Notes under the pieces: generated by a model
Databases searched by the model: none
Seen by the model: the letters and a program-made list of their open reading frames with translations, nothing else
What the model was told of the DNA's origin: nothing
Translations under genes and position numbers: made by a program
DNA from: Klebsormidium nitens
Lineage: Eukaryota > Streptophyta > Klebsormidiophyceae > Klebsormidiales > Klebsormidiaceae
Assembly: GCA_000708835.1 (NCBI GenBank)
Contig: DF237172.1
Location: 62,001-126,000 of the forward strand
Length of the DNA stretch: 64,000 nt
Direction: 5' to 3'
Shown: positions 10,332 through 35,596 of the stretch, one piece after another
How positions within the stretch are numbered: the first letter of the stretch is position 1
Layout of the letters: every line of letters starts with the position of its first letter

Positions 10332-13077
10332 TCACTTTGGTTCAACTTTACTAAGCCACTGCTCGACTTCGCCTGCTGCTCTATACCCAGCTTCAAGCGC
10401 CCCTTCCATGTAGCCTAACCACCGAGTCGACGTTTCGGTCGCAGCCCAGTGGAGGCAACCGATCGGTTTTCGAAGGACTCCGGCATACTTGCACGTGACG
10501 CCAGGGGGGGCAAGGTTCACCGGGCATCCCCTGTACACGAAAAAGCAAAGCTTTGAGATATGCGGAACAATAAAGTGAGTATAACGTTCGGTCTTGGCAC
10601 ATGGTTGTATCGTTGCCCGCTTGGGTACGTTGGGAGGGACGTCTGAAGGAGCCATCCTGCAGCTTTTTGGAAGTAGAAAAGTGTTTCAGAAAAGTAGTCG
10701 TTCAACCCACGAAACTTGAAATTGTGGCGAAAGCTTATCCGCAAGGAGCGAATGCTTCAGAAATACAGCCCGAACACAAGGTTTCTGGTTGCCTGAACGA
10801 AAGTTAAAAACGTTCCTAAAACTTTGTATCAATCTTCTTAATCGAGGTGCACGCCCGTAGCCCAACAAATCACAGTAGATTTGCCGACGGCCTGATCAGA
10901 CGAGCAGACGGCCCCCGAAACCTTGATAACCTAAGAATGACACGCGCTTCCTTTCTGCAACTCTTCGTTCTTCAAGCAAGGAGCCCAGATATCTTGTGTC
11001 GCTGGGTGTGGTTCGTATTTCGAATTGTGCAGATTTGGACGTTTCTGGCTGTATATCGAACGCAAACAACCGCAGCCCGGTGTTCAGGAAAGGAACTATC
11101 ACGGTTGCAAAACGTGTTCAAGAGATGGATCTAGTTTGTACGGGTCGGACTGCCCTGCAAGAACAGCCAGTGATGAAAAGCCAGAGCTGATGGAAGCAAA
11201 CAATTGACAGCTCCGATGGGTCTGAATGGTATAAAGCAACGTACCAAGGTAAGCCGTGTGGCAGCTGTCCGAAATAGTGAGCGAGGAACGGAGAGGGCTG
11301 GACATAAGAGATACCAGGATGGACGGAATTACGCTCATCACAACCGCGATCAGTAGCGCAACGTCGCAAAAGGGGCGCGATTCGGCAAGTACAAGAACAA
11401 AGACGAAAAGCTAGAGTCGGTACACGACGAACGCGAAAAGACCCAGGACAGAAGGAAAGACACAGACTGTCTTTGTTCTTTGAGAAAAGAAGCAGGCTGC
11501 CATAGAGAAGGACAGAAAAGGAATACAGAAATAGCAGAAGGTTTCAATCGAGATAGAGGCACGGCACACGAAATCCTTTGGACACTCGAGGACCGAACTT
11601 GGAATTGAAACGAATCAGGATAACAAAGACAGTTCGAACGGCTCACTTGGTCCAGAGGTCGTCCGCCCACACCTTTAGATGCAACTCGGTGAACGCCCGC
11701 GCCTCCTCCCCAAAGAACCGCACTAGCGACCGTACAACCCCCGCTCTTTGTTCCTCTTCCGTCACCCCCCCGTGGTCATCCGCAAGGGCCCCTGTGATGA
11801 AGCACGCCAGAGCTGCGTACGCCCCGCCCTCGCCGCTGACGTCAAATGACATCAGCACGGGGTGCTCCCTGGAATACCCCGCAGCCATGGCCTCCCCACT
11901 GAACCCCTTTTCCCGCCAGAACGGCGTTGGGTAGCAGACAACTGCTTTAGTGTACGAGCCCATGAAGTAGCGCGAACCAATCTGTTCCTGGAGAAGGGGC
12001 AGGGGGGGAAAGAAGGAGATGTGCCGGATGATCATTGTGGGGGGGACAGCGACAATCACAGCTTTTGCCCGAAACGCCCCCTTTGCGCTGTGGACTATTG
12101 CTCCTCCATTGCGTCCGCGTTCTTCAGAAGCATTGTTGTTGCTTGCTGGATGACTCGAATGAGACCCTGATTCTGTCTCACACTGGCCCGCTTTCAAACT
12201 TGCACCTTCTTCACTTGGCTCTGGGCCGTTGGAGCTTGCCCCTCGCTCGTATGACGCGGCGACACCTGTCTCCCCAAGCTCTTTGCTGCTTACACCATCT
12301 TCTCCGCTTCCCCCAAGCTCGCCGCCGTGGTCAATCTGGTAAACAGGCGCCTCTGAAATGCACGCACAGCCCTTCCGTCCCGCCACCCTCGCAGCCAGCC
12401 GCTCACTCAGCTGCTGCGCGCCCCCTTCAATGTACGAATCCTGCGCCGCCCCCTCCGCGTCCACAAGCTGAGCGAACCCCCCCGCAACATTTGAATAATG
12501 CAACGCAAAAAGCAGAGAGATGTCCCGGCATTCGCAGCCCCACACCATCCTCACCGCGACATCCAGCAAGTCCTTGGCAGGCTGGGTCTAAAAGCTCCGC
12601 TGCTTCCAGCTTTCCAAAGTCTCCCCGTCCCAGGTGATCATTACTCTCGGAGCCCATTCGTAGCGCCCCATCAGAGCCCGCCACCTGGCGCGCCATCCTT
12701 TCCAGCTGCCAGAATGCGCGGACGCCCACCTCGAGCTGACTCAGTATCGGAATGGGGGGCACCGTCCCATGGTACTTGCGCACCGAACCAGCCCCCCCGG
12801 GGTGCATGATCGCATAGCCCCCCGTGTGCTGCTTTCTCACGCTGATCCCCAACTCTGCACACAGCGCGTGCATCAAATGCTGAGAAGGTGCGAGCCAACG
12901 ACCGCCCAGGTCGTGCGCTCCCCCGTCTTCGCTTCTGACAGTCAATGTGCGCCCCCCGAAGCGATCAGACGCCTCCAGAACCAGGACTTTGAGGCCTTGT
13001 TTGCTGAGCTTGTCAGCGGCGGCAAGCCCAGACAGTCCTCCGCCCACCACAATGACTTCATACTCCATGCTAGTCAT
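10332..13077 (-). CDS. Flavin-containing monoamine oxidase-like gene, disrupted in one segment
   Basis: The N-terminus carries the Rossmann FAD motif VVGGGLSGLAAA, then LEASDRFGGRTLTV. The C-terminal exon (10530-10332) has GCPVNLAPPGV and the FAD-binding block WAATETSTRWLGYMEGA, where the family usually has WAGTETA. The middle exon (12587-11647) has AKDLLDVAVRMVWGCE and YIEGGAQQLSERLA. It joins the last exon with matching phase (AA|G). Between 12684 and 12588 the homologous text continues (TWDGETLESW) but needs a one-base frame change and meets TAG at 12588-12590, where the family has Trp. Reading that 97-nt stretch as a GT-AG intron gives an open 510-codon protein but deletes about 32 conserved residues. 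So this is either a young pseudogene, a sequence error, or an exon segment turned intron. The likely reaction is oxidative deamination of amines; the substrate is unknown. A low-complexity insertion (about 90 residues, Ser/Gly/Glu-rich) sits in the middle exon. Confidence 0.68.
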
Positions 13078-13936
13078 TGATGACGGGGCCTTCGCTACTC
13101 GGAAGTGTCCTGATCAGAGGACATAAACGTCAGCTTCAGAAGTTTGCCGGCATGTGAAAGCGACAGCCCTTTTCAGGATGAGCAGACACTGTATAGGAGG
13201 AGTTGAAATCAACCGGTTCCTGCTGCTAGTACTCCTGCCCATGCTACAATGCTAAAATGCTAGCTGCGTTCTGCGCCATTTGAAATGCTGTGGCCCTGAG
13301 TACCATTCACGAGTGAATCAAAGAGAGAGGGACCCCTTCAGGCTTCAAAGTTCAGCTAGCTTTCAAGAGCAGCTTGTCTTCCCCCGGGTCCAAGCTGCCG
13401 GGTCATGGCCGGCGGTAGTGCCGGTTGTCCGGTGAGTGAGGTCGTCGCAAAGCCCAAATGGCAACGGCGCATTCGAAACGGCACTGCATGAGCGCCCCGG
13501 GCGCAACCGGGGGGCGGGTGAATGCATGCTGCCTGGAACGGACTCCAGATTGGCGGATCAGCAAAGTTCAATCTTCCAAGTTCCGGAGATCTTCTGAGTG
13601 GCGGGAGCAACAGATGTTTCAGCTATTAGAAGCTGGCTGGGAGGATACATTGTCATAAGCTTTGGGCAGTAGGTAGCTGACGTGAGAGAAAATTCTGGTC
13701 GGTGGAGGGGGCGCACGGCGGCAGCTGGCATGTCAGAAGATAGTGGGCACTTTCCATCCAGAATATGTTTAGGACGTTGTTATCTGTAATCTGAGGGCTG
13801 GGCTAGCTTCCCAAAGAGTCAGTTTGAGAAACAGAGTTCGGAACCCCAACACCTGCTCAATTCCGTGCTCAGGCAACATAGTGAAGTGTCTCAGCGCCGC
13901 CACTGAGCAGAGTTCTTGAATGTGGACTGTCTCTCG
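13078..13936. promoter_or_regulatory. Shared head-to-head spacer: amine oxidase (-) / CHR10 (+)
   Basis: 859 bp between two divergent start codons, so it must hold both 5' UTRs and promoters unless an upstream non-coding exon exists. I see no clear TATA box at a plausible position and no tandem repeat. The assignment as promoter is by position only. Confidence 0.45.
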
Positions 13937-23695
<9,759 letters not shown>

Positions 23696-25088
23696 GCCAT
23701 CCCCTCATTCCGATGTACTTCTTTTTACATTGCATGTCGACACGTGTCTCCTAAGCAGGGTTTCTTCAGCCAGTCTGCAGGGGCTGGTTTATTTTTCCAC
23801 CGGAACAATGGTCGAAGAGTCCGGATCTCAGCTACTTGCAACTTTGGCCAATCTGCTGACGCCAACTTCTTTGTGAGTCAACGAGGGTGGTTCCCACCGA
23901 CTTGGTTTGTGCAACCCAAACCTTGGCGACACTAGGATCCAAGGACCACCCTGAGCCACGTGGCACAAGTTGGGCAGTCTGCTTTCGTTGAAACCCGCAA
24001 CATGCCTCGTTTTGCCTCTGATCGACAGGATCGCGAGGAGTCAGTATGAGGCCGTGCGGTTGGTTATGGAGGTGGTTAGATTAAGGTCATGAATGGTTTT
24101 GCTTCTCAAACCATTCGCTTCGACGGGTGTTCCGAGTACTTCTTTGCTCACCTTCTCCCACGGCCTTTGGCAGGTACTACTTCCGGCGTACCTGAGATCA
24201 GCGAGGCATCTCTATGGTTCGATCAGGCACGTTACAGCTTTGCCTGGGACATGTTGGTGGCGGTCAGCCCCTGTTGTATTTGGAGTCGACAAACTACAAG
24301 AAACGTGCAACGAAGCTTGGGTAAATCAGACCCTTGTCACCTCAGGGACCAACTTGTCTAATCTACGAACTCGTATTGCTGGCCCAGTGCTCAAGGACTG
24401 TAGTGATCTTTTAAGCACAACAATCAGTAAGCACACTGATTATCTAGGCACCACGCAAGTTCTACAGCTGCCTTCTGCGTGCGGCAGCTCAGTGCATGAA
24501 TCAGCCGTCATATGTGACTCAAGCTCAGGTCTATGCAACCACGCATACGCTTGATTACGATTCATGCTGTGACATAGTTGTTGCAGTGTAGCCTAGCACA
24601 GTACACACGTACATGTGGCGCAGCTTCTTATAGCATATATGACCATATGCAGATCAGGCACTCCCATGTGCTTAGTAGCAGATCCTCAGCGCCATAAATC
24701 CAATCGGAGCTCTGCGCAACAGGGGCAAAGTGCACGTAATGGTTGGACACTCTTGCTGCATATGCCTGAACTTGGAGCTCGCGTGCGATGGGAATGCCAA
24801 TGGACGAAAGCGCGGCTCAACTCGATTGTTCATGCAACACATATTCCTCTCACGGTGAAATTCAACGTAATACATTGATATCACCCCACAACAGCTGGGT
24901 ACAACAGTCCGCAATCCAGTTTCAGTACAGTACAGGCCACCTCCTCGCATCAGCTTGCCCGATGCAAGAACATGGGATGGATATGCAAAGTCACCTAGCG
25001 TTGTTGGGCGACCCTGCTCGCACACGGAAGATAACGCAAACCCACAGCGACCATCAATGCAGTCTGGCCTACTAGACTAACTTATAAC
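23696..25088. other. Intergenic spacer between convergent genes
   Basis: Separates the CHR10 stop from the 7TM receptor stop. A possible alternative last exon of CHR10 after the acceptor near 24030 would read about 20 residues to a TGA, but it has no family support. Otherwise I see nothing recognisable. Confidence 0.5.
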
Positions 25089-27883
<2,795 letters not shown>

Positions 27884-28583
27884 TTTGCCAAGGATCTGAT
27901 CACAGCGTGCGCTCAATCCTTTCTTCTCCAGCTACCAGAAAACGTTAGGTATAGTTGCTCAATGGCCAGCTCGACCGTCTTCCCTCAGCAGGTGCATCCC
28001 AGATGATCAAAGCACGTCCAACCTGTGCCCAGAGCTCGCTAAGCGGCCGCTCCTCCCCACCGAGTTCCAACTGGTGCACCTCTTTACAAACTAATAGGTG
28101 TCCTCGCGATCTGCGCGCTGCAAAAGCTGCCTCAAGCCTGTCAAGGTGATTACCTACCTTCTTTCGAAAACTGCTACGATCCTCAAACGCTGAGAATCTT
28201 GTATACCTATGTAGGATTGATGGTTGTACTTTGCGCTTATTCTGGGTCTATAAGCCACTAAGAGAAGCTGAAATGTTAATAAAGGAACCACAAGAAGTTC
28301 GACGAAAGAGCAAACTCGGTCAGCATCTGCGCGCAGCCACACGAAAGAATGCTGGTCGTATACCAAGTTATTCTGAGCAAACTGTCAAAACAGAAATATC
28401 GCGGCGGCCTGGCTCGCATACGGCTCCTGAACAGTTGGGACTTGCTTGGAACCTAGATCAGCAAGGGAGACGGCTTTTGGTCTCGCTTTTGGCATTTGTC
28501 AGCTTGAGCTTTCCAGTTCCCTTTCAATTTGAAAGACTTCTGTAGTGTGCTGTAGTTGAAATCTCAGGTTGCACCTATCAGCC
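27884..28583. promoter_or_regulatory. Shared head-to-head spacer: 7TM receptor (-) / DnaJ protein (+)
   Basis: 700 bp between divergent start codons. It must contain both 5' UTRs and promoters by position. No repeat or clear core element could be identified by eye. Confidence 0.45.
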
Positions 28584-31500
28584 ATGTCGAGAAACGGGAC
28601 GCTTGAAGATGCTCTCAAGTCCATATCCGATTTCAACAAGCACCATCAAGCGGAGGAGCGTCGAAAAGTCAAAGAGCGGCGGGTGCCTTCTTCCAAAGCA
28701 CGGCTCAAGCAGAACAATGCTTCCGAGTCCGATGTCAGTGAAGCTGCATTGAAGCAGGACAATGTACGCAGGTCAAAGGACAAGAAAAAGCGGAGCAAGA
28801 AAAGGAGGAGTCGGAGAGAAGCTTTGGATGATGATGAGTCCAGTTCGGAGGAGGACAGGCACGCCAAAAGGTCGCGAACAAAGGCCAGTAAGAAGGGGGA
28901 CGGGGAGGAGGATGAGGAGGAGGATTCGGACGATGATCGGAGAAGGAGGAGGGAACGCCGGAAGAGGCGTAGGGAGAAAGAGCGGGAAGATAGGAGTCGG
29001 CGGAAAGAAAAGCGCAGGCGGGCAAAGAGGGATGCTTCCAGCTCAGCTTCAGAGTCGGACGAATCGAGTGAAGAAAATGCAGGATTTGCTGATAGAAGCG
29101 ATGCAGACGCTGTCAGGGCTGCAGAGAGTGTGTTGGACGGGTTCCCTTTGCTTCGGTCGGAACTTGTCCAGGTCAGTATCCTGTTCCAGTCACGCCTCCC
29201 ACTGCTCATCTTCGTTCCTTGTTTTGCTTTTTGTTTTCTCTTTTCCCCCCCTCCCCACTTGGGAATCTGAAGAGTATGCTCTCCCCCCTGCTGTATCTGC
29301 ATTCCTCTGCTGTGGGACCCAATGAAACTATGTATATTGCATCTTGCTTGTCTTGTGGAAATCAACGAAACTCCATAATTGCATCTCAATTGCCCTGTGG
29401 GACGCGATTAAGCTTTATCCCTCTTGTCTCGATTGTCATGTCTAGATGCTGACAAACTGAGATCAGTCACTTGCTCCTGTTTCCACAGCTTCTCTCAACG
29501 CTTGACGCGGGCCAGGCTGTCGACATCTCCTCAATCCCTGACCCCAAGCTCAAGTCCCTACTCACAGACCTCTTCCTTGCCCTCGGCCTCCGCAAGTCCC
29601 CCTTGGGCCTGTATCTCCTCCCCGAGGGGTCCCCCAAAACCCTCGAAACCCTGTCTCCCGTTCTGAGCCCGGAGCAGAATGAGGTTGGTCCTTCTGAGCA
29701 GGGGGCTGAAGTTGCCCCTGTGCCTTCGAACCCCCCCTCAGTAGCTGGCTCAAAAGACCCCCCCGAAGAGCGGGCGGGCCCGTCGGAAGCCCCAGTCATC
29801 GGTCCAGCTTTTCCCCCAAGAGAACCAGGCTTGGAAAATGGGCTGCACGAGGGGGGGAAAGGGGCGCGGCTGGTAGTCGGTTCAGGAATGCCGAATGGTG
29901 GTGCAACGAGTGTTTCGGAAGAAGTTCCGGAGAGAGTGAAGATTGGTCCAGCGGCCGGCCCGCCGCCAGGCCCCAAGAAAAGGTGAGCCAATGTGACAAT
30001 GATTCTCTGTAGAAGAAGTGTTCGATGTCATTGTTTTATGTACACAACTGCGCCTCCAACCGCCACATTTTTAGGCTATCGGAAGAGTTCAAAGATGCGC
30101 CTACAGTTCTGCGGTCATTACTTAGAGAGATGCATTCTTCCTGACTTTAGTCAGCTACGCTTGATCCTGCTCGCTTTTTGGTGAGTGAAAGCCCGCTGAT
30201 GTCATTGTGGCAGTATTGAGTACCGCTGCTATCGACCGCATGTCTCATCTAAATTGGCGAGTTTTTCACATGCCCTTTTGCTCTTTGTTCCTACCTTCTG
30301 CGGTTTGTCGGCCGGACATCTCGTTGATCGCTTGAAATCAGCTAACGTCCGCGGCCTTGCTTTGTGTAAGGAGAAAACCGAAGAATTGATCTGAGACGGT
30401 TCAAGAGGCGACCAACCCCTAGGCTCGGACTGAGTCACAAGAAGCTCTGGGCTAGGAAGAATTCAACCGCTGAGACTATGCGCAGGGTAATTGGGCCGGC
30501 GGCGCCTCCCCCGGAGGTCCTTCAAGCAGCCGCGAAGCTAACCGAAGCAGAAGAGGAGCTTAGGTACTATTCCATTTCGGGAGATGTTGCAGCTTTAAGC
30601 TGAGTTGTTTGCTTCCGCTTTGAAAGATCGATCCGTGGTGCTTTTCGTGGGTCTGCAATGATGATGAGCTGGTTGAGAGGCCATGTCAAAAGATTGTTTG
30701 ATTCCCGCGACTAACAGTCGTTGTGAAGTCCTGGAAAGTAGAAGAAGATCGGGACCAATTTGTATGGCCAGGTTTTCATCTAACAGCAGTAAGTGTGGCA
30801 CGGGCTTCGATCGGTAATCTTTAAGGGGCCTGAGATTTCGGGATGACGGGTCCGGTGAGAGCATGTGTATTCGTATGCAAGCATCATGGTTGCTACTCTG
30901 ACCGCTTCGCTGATCATGCACAATTACGGCCTTGCTGTTCGAGGTTGTCAATTTCCGATCACGGTTTCCGCGTTGCTTTTCGTTCTCGAATTGATCTTCG
31001 CACAGCCGTTTCGAGTATTCTGGAGCACACCATCGTTATTTGAGATTCTGAGTCCGCTTATTTGACTCCCAGTCGGAGATCTACTCTCTGGAACACTGCA
31101 ATCGAGTCTTGTCCGATAGTCCAAAACAGGCCCGGAAGGTGCGCGATCGTAAATCTACCGCAGAGAAACAGACCCAACGCTACCTTCTTTTTTGGGATGT
31201 AGCAGAGCGTTCTTAAATCGCGCCCACAATGCCAGTAGTGTGTTTTGGCCGCCATTAGAGAACGCTCTGTCCGTTCCTCCTCCAGGGCTGCCTACGACGA
31301 AGACGACGTGTTGATTGGGCCGCCTCCCCCCGCCCTAGTTGCCGAGGCAGAGGACGCCCCAGAGAAGGAAAGGTTCGACGAGGTGAGGCGATCCTTTTGC
31401 ACCTCAAAGGGTTAGCTACCGCAGGAAGATGCGAAGAAGGTGGTGACATGTCACTTCCCTTGCGACGTAGTACTGGTATCGAGTCCTACTGCTCTCTTGT

Positions 31501-34500
31501 AGAATGGACGATCTCGATTCTCTAAAATGCACCAAAAGTTCAGCGCTGAAGGGGATCCAGGACTTGGTTTATCGACGATTTCGGTTGACGTGCGTCTCTT
31601 CCCAGTAGCAGCTCTGGTTCCTGTCCTTCTCTACTGCTCTATGTTATCCCTATTGCTCTCGTGGGTGACCCCATTTTTGAATCCAGCCACATGCAAATTT
31701 ACCTTTTGTTCTCCCGTAACTCCGCAGGGCACAAATTTAATCCCAGTGCTTTTGTTGAACCCACCTCTCCCGCAGGTCCCGCATCCCACAACGAGGACTC
31801 GTGTGCGGAGCTTCCCCGTCGTCATGTGACACCCTCGTTCGCGAGTCTCCCTTGCCAAACCACTGCTTGACCGACGTTTTCGCCCCTAATCCCCTGCAGG
31901 TTATCCACATTCTGGCCCACAACCCAGGACTCGTAACCCGCCTTTTGTTGCTACACGTCTGTTCGTGACCTTCTCCTCCCTAACCACTGTCCTGACCCAG
32001 TTTAATTGCACCTTACCCCCGCAGGTTATCCACATTCTGGCGCCCACAAGCCAGGACCCGTCCACGGGGCTTTCCTGCCTTCGTCACTACACCCCTGTTC
32101 GTCTTTGTTGACTATGGTCCCCCTCCCTAACCACTGTTTTGACCCACCCTTTTCGCCCCTAACCCCCGCAGGTTCTACACATCCTGGCGCCCACAACCCG
32201 GGACCCGTACACGCTTCTGCGCGTCAAAGCCGACGCGTCTGCGTCCGAGATCAAGAAGCGGTACTGGAAGCTGTCGCTCCTAGTTCATCCCGACAAGTGC
32301 ACGCACCCGCAGGCCCAGAACGCCTTTACGGCCCTCAACAAGGCCTTCAAGGAAGTCGAGGACCCAGCAAAGGTGGGCCCTGCTTTTGAGTTTGTTGAGG
32401 ATTTGTTGACGTGTTTCTTAGTCGGTTTTACCTTACGGTTGCGCTCAACAAGGCCTTTCAAGGAAGCGAAGGGTCTAGCAGATGTGGGCCCGCTTTGGCT
32501 ATGTCCATTGCCTCTTTTTATGCTGAGAGCTCAACGAGGCTTTCAGAGGAGTCAGGACCCAGCCAAGGTAGGCCCCGCTTTTGGGTTTGTTAATTAGCTT
32601 CTTGACACTCTCTATGCTGAGAGCTCGTTCAACAGGGTCTTTAGAAAGGTCGAAATCCTAGCAACAGTTTTCCCTGTTCTTTCTAACGAAGGTCCGTTGC
32701 AAGGACACTTTATTCAGGCTTCACGTCAGTTGGGTCCAAGAAATCTGCATATCAATCAGGCAGTTGGTTGATTACTAGCGTTGCGTTCATCGTGCTCTGG
32801 AACGCAGCGGGAGAGACCTTCAGTAACCGGTCTTGTGCCCTTGCCTTTCCCTGTCAATGCGCTAAGAAGCGTTGCTGGTGACTTCCTTGCAACTGCTAAG
32901 ACGATGAAAAGTTTCTCGAGGGGATTGCTTGGCGTTGAGCTTCGCTAGAGTAGCAAGTTTTCCAACTAGATCTTTGAAGTCGGGACGACGCGGAGAATGA
33001 ACACTAGCTATTTCGCAGTGGGTGATTGTCGATGGAGAGGTCACGACACAAAGGGCGAACGCGGTTAAACACGTTCCTTCCTGTTGCGCAGCGAGCGATC
33101 GTGGATGCGAAAGTGGCGGAGATCCAGCGCAAGGCGGAGTTTGCGGAGGAGATGAAGGCGCTGCGTGAAGCGGCGGAGTGGCGCAAGCTGCGAGGTGATC
33201 TAGTCCTTCCTTAACCATCGTCCTTCAAAACGTGCACGGTCAGAGGTGTACTTCGTGCTCCAAGCACTTTGTCTCCTCTCCTTTGCCTAGGTCCAAGCTA
33301 CAAGATTTCCCGTGTGCACCCAATGTTAGTGTTCAGGCTTCAAATGATTGTATGTTCTGTCAGACGTATTAAATGTCTGACAAACTGTTGGAACGTTCAA
33401 TAATGGTCAACGAAAAATTCAGGCCAAAAGTGCGCTTTTGCGCATTCAACCCTTGTCGCTATCGCGTCAGGCTTTCTCCCAATCTCCATTGTCAGAGTCT
33501 GATCCCTGACGTACGGTAGCGCAGCACGAATCAATCCTGCGTACAAGAACTACCACAAAGACGCAAACTAGACCGGAAACTTCTCTCCTTACCGCAGGCC
33601 AGTCTGAGCCCGGGGACGAGGAGCTGCTGGGGGCGGCTCCCGAGGAAGAGGCCCGGGACACGTGGATGACGGAGCTGCCGCCAGAGCGACAGGTGAGGCG
33701 CACGTGCGGCTGATCCAGCTTCAGTATTTTCTAGCAATATTTTATTGATGGGAAACTTACGAGGATCATGAGAGGCTTGGGGCAATTGTGGACAATCGTG
33801 TCTTTCTTACACGCGCAACCTTGTGCAGTTCGGTTTAGCACCCCACCGAACTACGAGTTGATATAACCGTGAATTGATCTGAAGCACGTTCGATTACGTT
33901 CCGTACTTTAAAGTCCTATCGTTCTTCGTCGGGGGAATCTTTCTAGTGTTCTTTGGAACGGTTATAAGCTCCTCAACTGAGGTCGATAGACGGAAGTTGA
34001 GGTACCTGTGGCTCCGTCAATTCGAACCGAACAGGTCGTTTGTGTTTGGAATGGCTTCCCTATTCTGCATGCTTGCGGAGCTTGCTTAGTCCGCATGGTC
34101 CGAAGAAGAACCCTACCAGTTCAATCTCCGCTAACTTTCTGCTTTCTAGTCGCTCAATCGTCTCTTCTTTTCCGAGGGGTTCCGTAACTCCATCTTTGCT
34201 TGCATCACGCTCCAGCACCCGATAATACCACTCCAAAATGCTGGGAGTGCAAATACATTCAGCGGAGATGCTCAAGGTTTTCATTTGGCGAGAAATTACT
34301 GACGGTCCATCTCTGTCGCAGGCTGGCCCTGCGATGCCAATGCAGTCGACGTACTTCAGCACGAAGGAGGGCACGGGAAGGGGGGATACGAGCGCCTGGA
34401 CGGACAACCCCCAGCAGAAGGCCAAGAAGGAGGCGCAACAGTGCGTGCCCGGAACCCAGTTCCTCCCTTCTGCTTTCCCTTGAGTGTTTTCTTCTTGCTG

Positions 34501-35596
34501 TTTTTAAAAAGGAGTTATCCTTACTGTTCTCGAATTGCTTGATTTTACACCGGCTTTTGGATTCATACCACAACGACGTAGCACTCTGATTGTCGGGCCA
34601 AAGGAACCGCCGAAAGAAGACGTCAGCAAAGCGGGTTGAAGGACGAAGTGTAGGGGGACCTTTAGCGTTAAAGCTCTCTAAGGGTTATATCTTGGATACA
34701 AAACACTTCCTGTGTTATCGCGAATATGGTTCTGTCACATTGAGCATCTAGCTGACGTCTTCGATATGTGCTCGACTACGATAGATGGGCTCGTGCGAGG
34801 GGAGCTCGAGAGGAGACACCAGTGCGCTCTTTAGGCATTCCCAAAAGGCACGGCGATGCTTACGGAGGCGCCGTCGCTGAAGTAGTGGTCACTGTCAGCT
34901 TTGAGCAAAATAATTTGCTGGTTCATTTTCTCTTCCTTTCCACCTACGTAAGAATCTTCATCGTCGAGACACGATTGTGGTAGCTCCTCCCTTACCAGTT
35001 TGTGACGCGTTTCGAGCATGGCCGCAACTACGATGCTGTGCTTGATGTTGATTCTGCGGTGGTCCGTATACAGTACCCACTTCGGCCTGCGTTTTCTGAC
35101 GCATTCTATGCAGGGTCGGTCGGAGCTCGATCCGCACATCGGAAGAGGACCCCTATCTTACAATCTCCTTCTTTTCTGGCTGTCTTATCGATAAGACAAT
35201 TCCGACATTTAGTAATCCCTGCAACACCTCTCTTGCAGATACCTGGAAGCGTACAGCCAGGCGGTGCTGGGCCCGTCCGTTGCGGACGCCCAGGCGGCCG
35301 AGAAGGCGTCCGCGACCGCCCAGATCATCGACAGCTACAACAGCAAGAAGCGCGCGCAGTCGTTGGTGGAGAAACATCAGGAAGCAATGCTGAAGGAGAA
35401 GCAGAACAAGAAGAAAAAGAAAAAGGAAGAAACGATGAAGAAGGAAGAGTGGGAGGGGAGCCATCCATGGAAGCCGTGGGATCGCGAGAAGGATCTTGTG
35501 ATTGGAAAGACGGTTAAGCTCGATAGGGACTCGTCTGCGACCGCGCTTGCGTCGCGGTTTGGGGCGAGCCGGCCTGAGGAGAGACGCTTCTTGTAG
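28584..35596 (+). CDS. DnaJ-domain protein with GPALPP motifs and DUF3752
   Basis: Nine exons: 28584-29171, 29489-29982, 30486-30563, 31286-31382, 32172-32372, 33092-33194, 33598-33692, 34322-34440, 35239-35596; phases close and give 710 residues. The N-terminal third is a Lys/Arg/Ser/Asp/Glu-rich, nuclear-type low-complexity region. Three GPALPP-like motifs follow (IGPAAGPPPG, VIGPAAPPPE, LIGPPPPA). A J-domain is encoded by exon 5 (DPYTLLRVKADASASEIKKR, VHPDK, NKAFKEVEDP). The C-terminus matches DUF3752/GPALPP1: TWMTELPPERQ, SAWTDNPQQK, SYNSKKRAQSLVEKHQ, WDREKDLVIGK, SRFGAS. Plant proteins with the same domain combination exist; the role is probably nuclear (spliceosome-linked J proteins), which is inference. 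Introns 4 and 5, flanking the J-domain exon, are both packed with copies of that exon's ends. Confidence 0.88.
31766..32075 (+). repeat. Decoy copies of the J-domain exon start in DnaJ-gene intron 4
   Basis: The real exon starts at 32172 (CCCGCAG then GTTCTACACATCCTGGCGCC). Copies with acceptor-like CAG start at 31776 (weakest), 31900 and 32025 (GTTATCCACATTCTGGC, CACAA, CCAGGAC). Spacings are about 124, 125 and 147 bp. Confidence 0.88.
32437..32675 (+). repeat. Decoy copies of the J-domain exon end in DnaJ-gene intron 5
   Basis: The real end at 32372 reads CTCAACAAGGCCTTCAAGGA then GACCCAGCAAAG, then donor GTGGGCCCTGCTTTTG. Copies occur at about 32442-32500 (GTGGGCCCGCTTT), 32530-32590 (GACCCAGCCAAG, GTAGGCCCCGCTTTTG) and 32628-32670 (most decayed). 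The second keeps a plausible donor. Confidence 0.9.

Noticed and set aside
12035-12637. 200-codon plus-strand ORF, Pro/Arg-rich
   Set aside because: Antisense shadow of the GC-rich amine oxidase exon.
28646-29389. 247-codon minus-strand Ser/Leu/Arg-rich ORF
   Set aside because: Antisense shadow of the Lys/Arg/Glu-rich exon 1 of the DnaJ gene.
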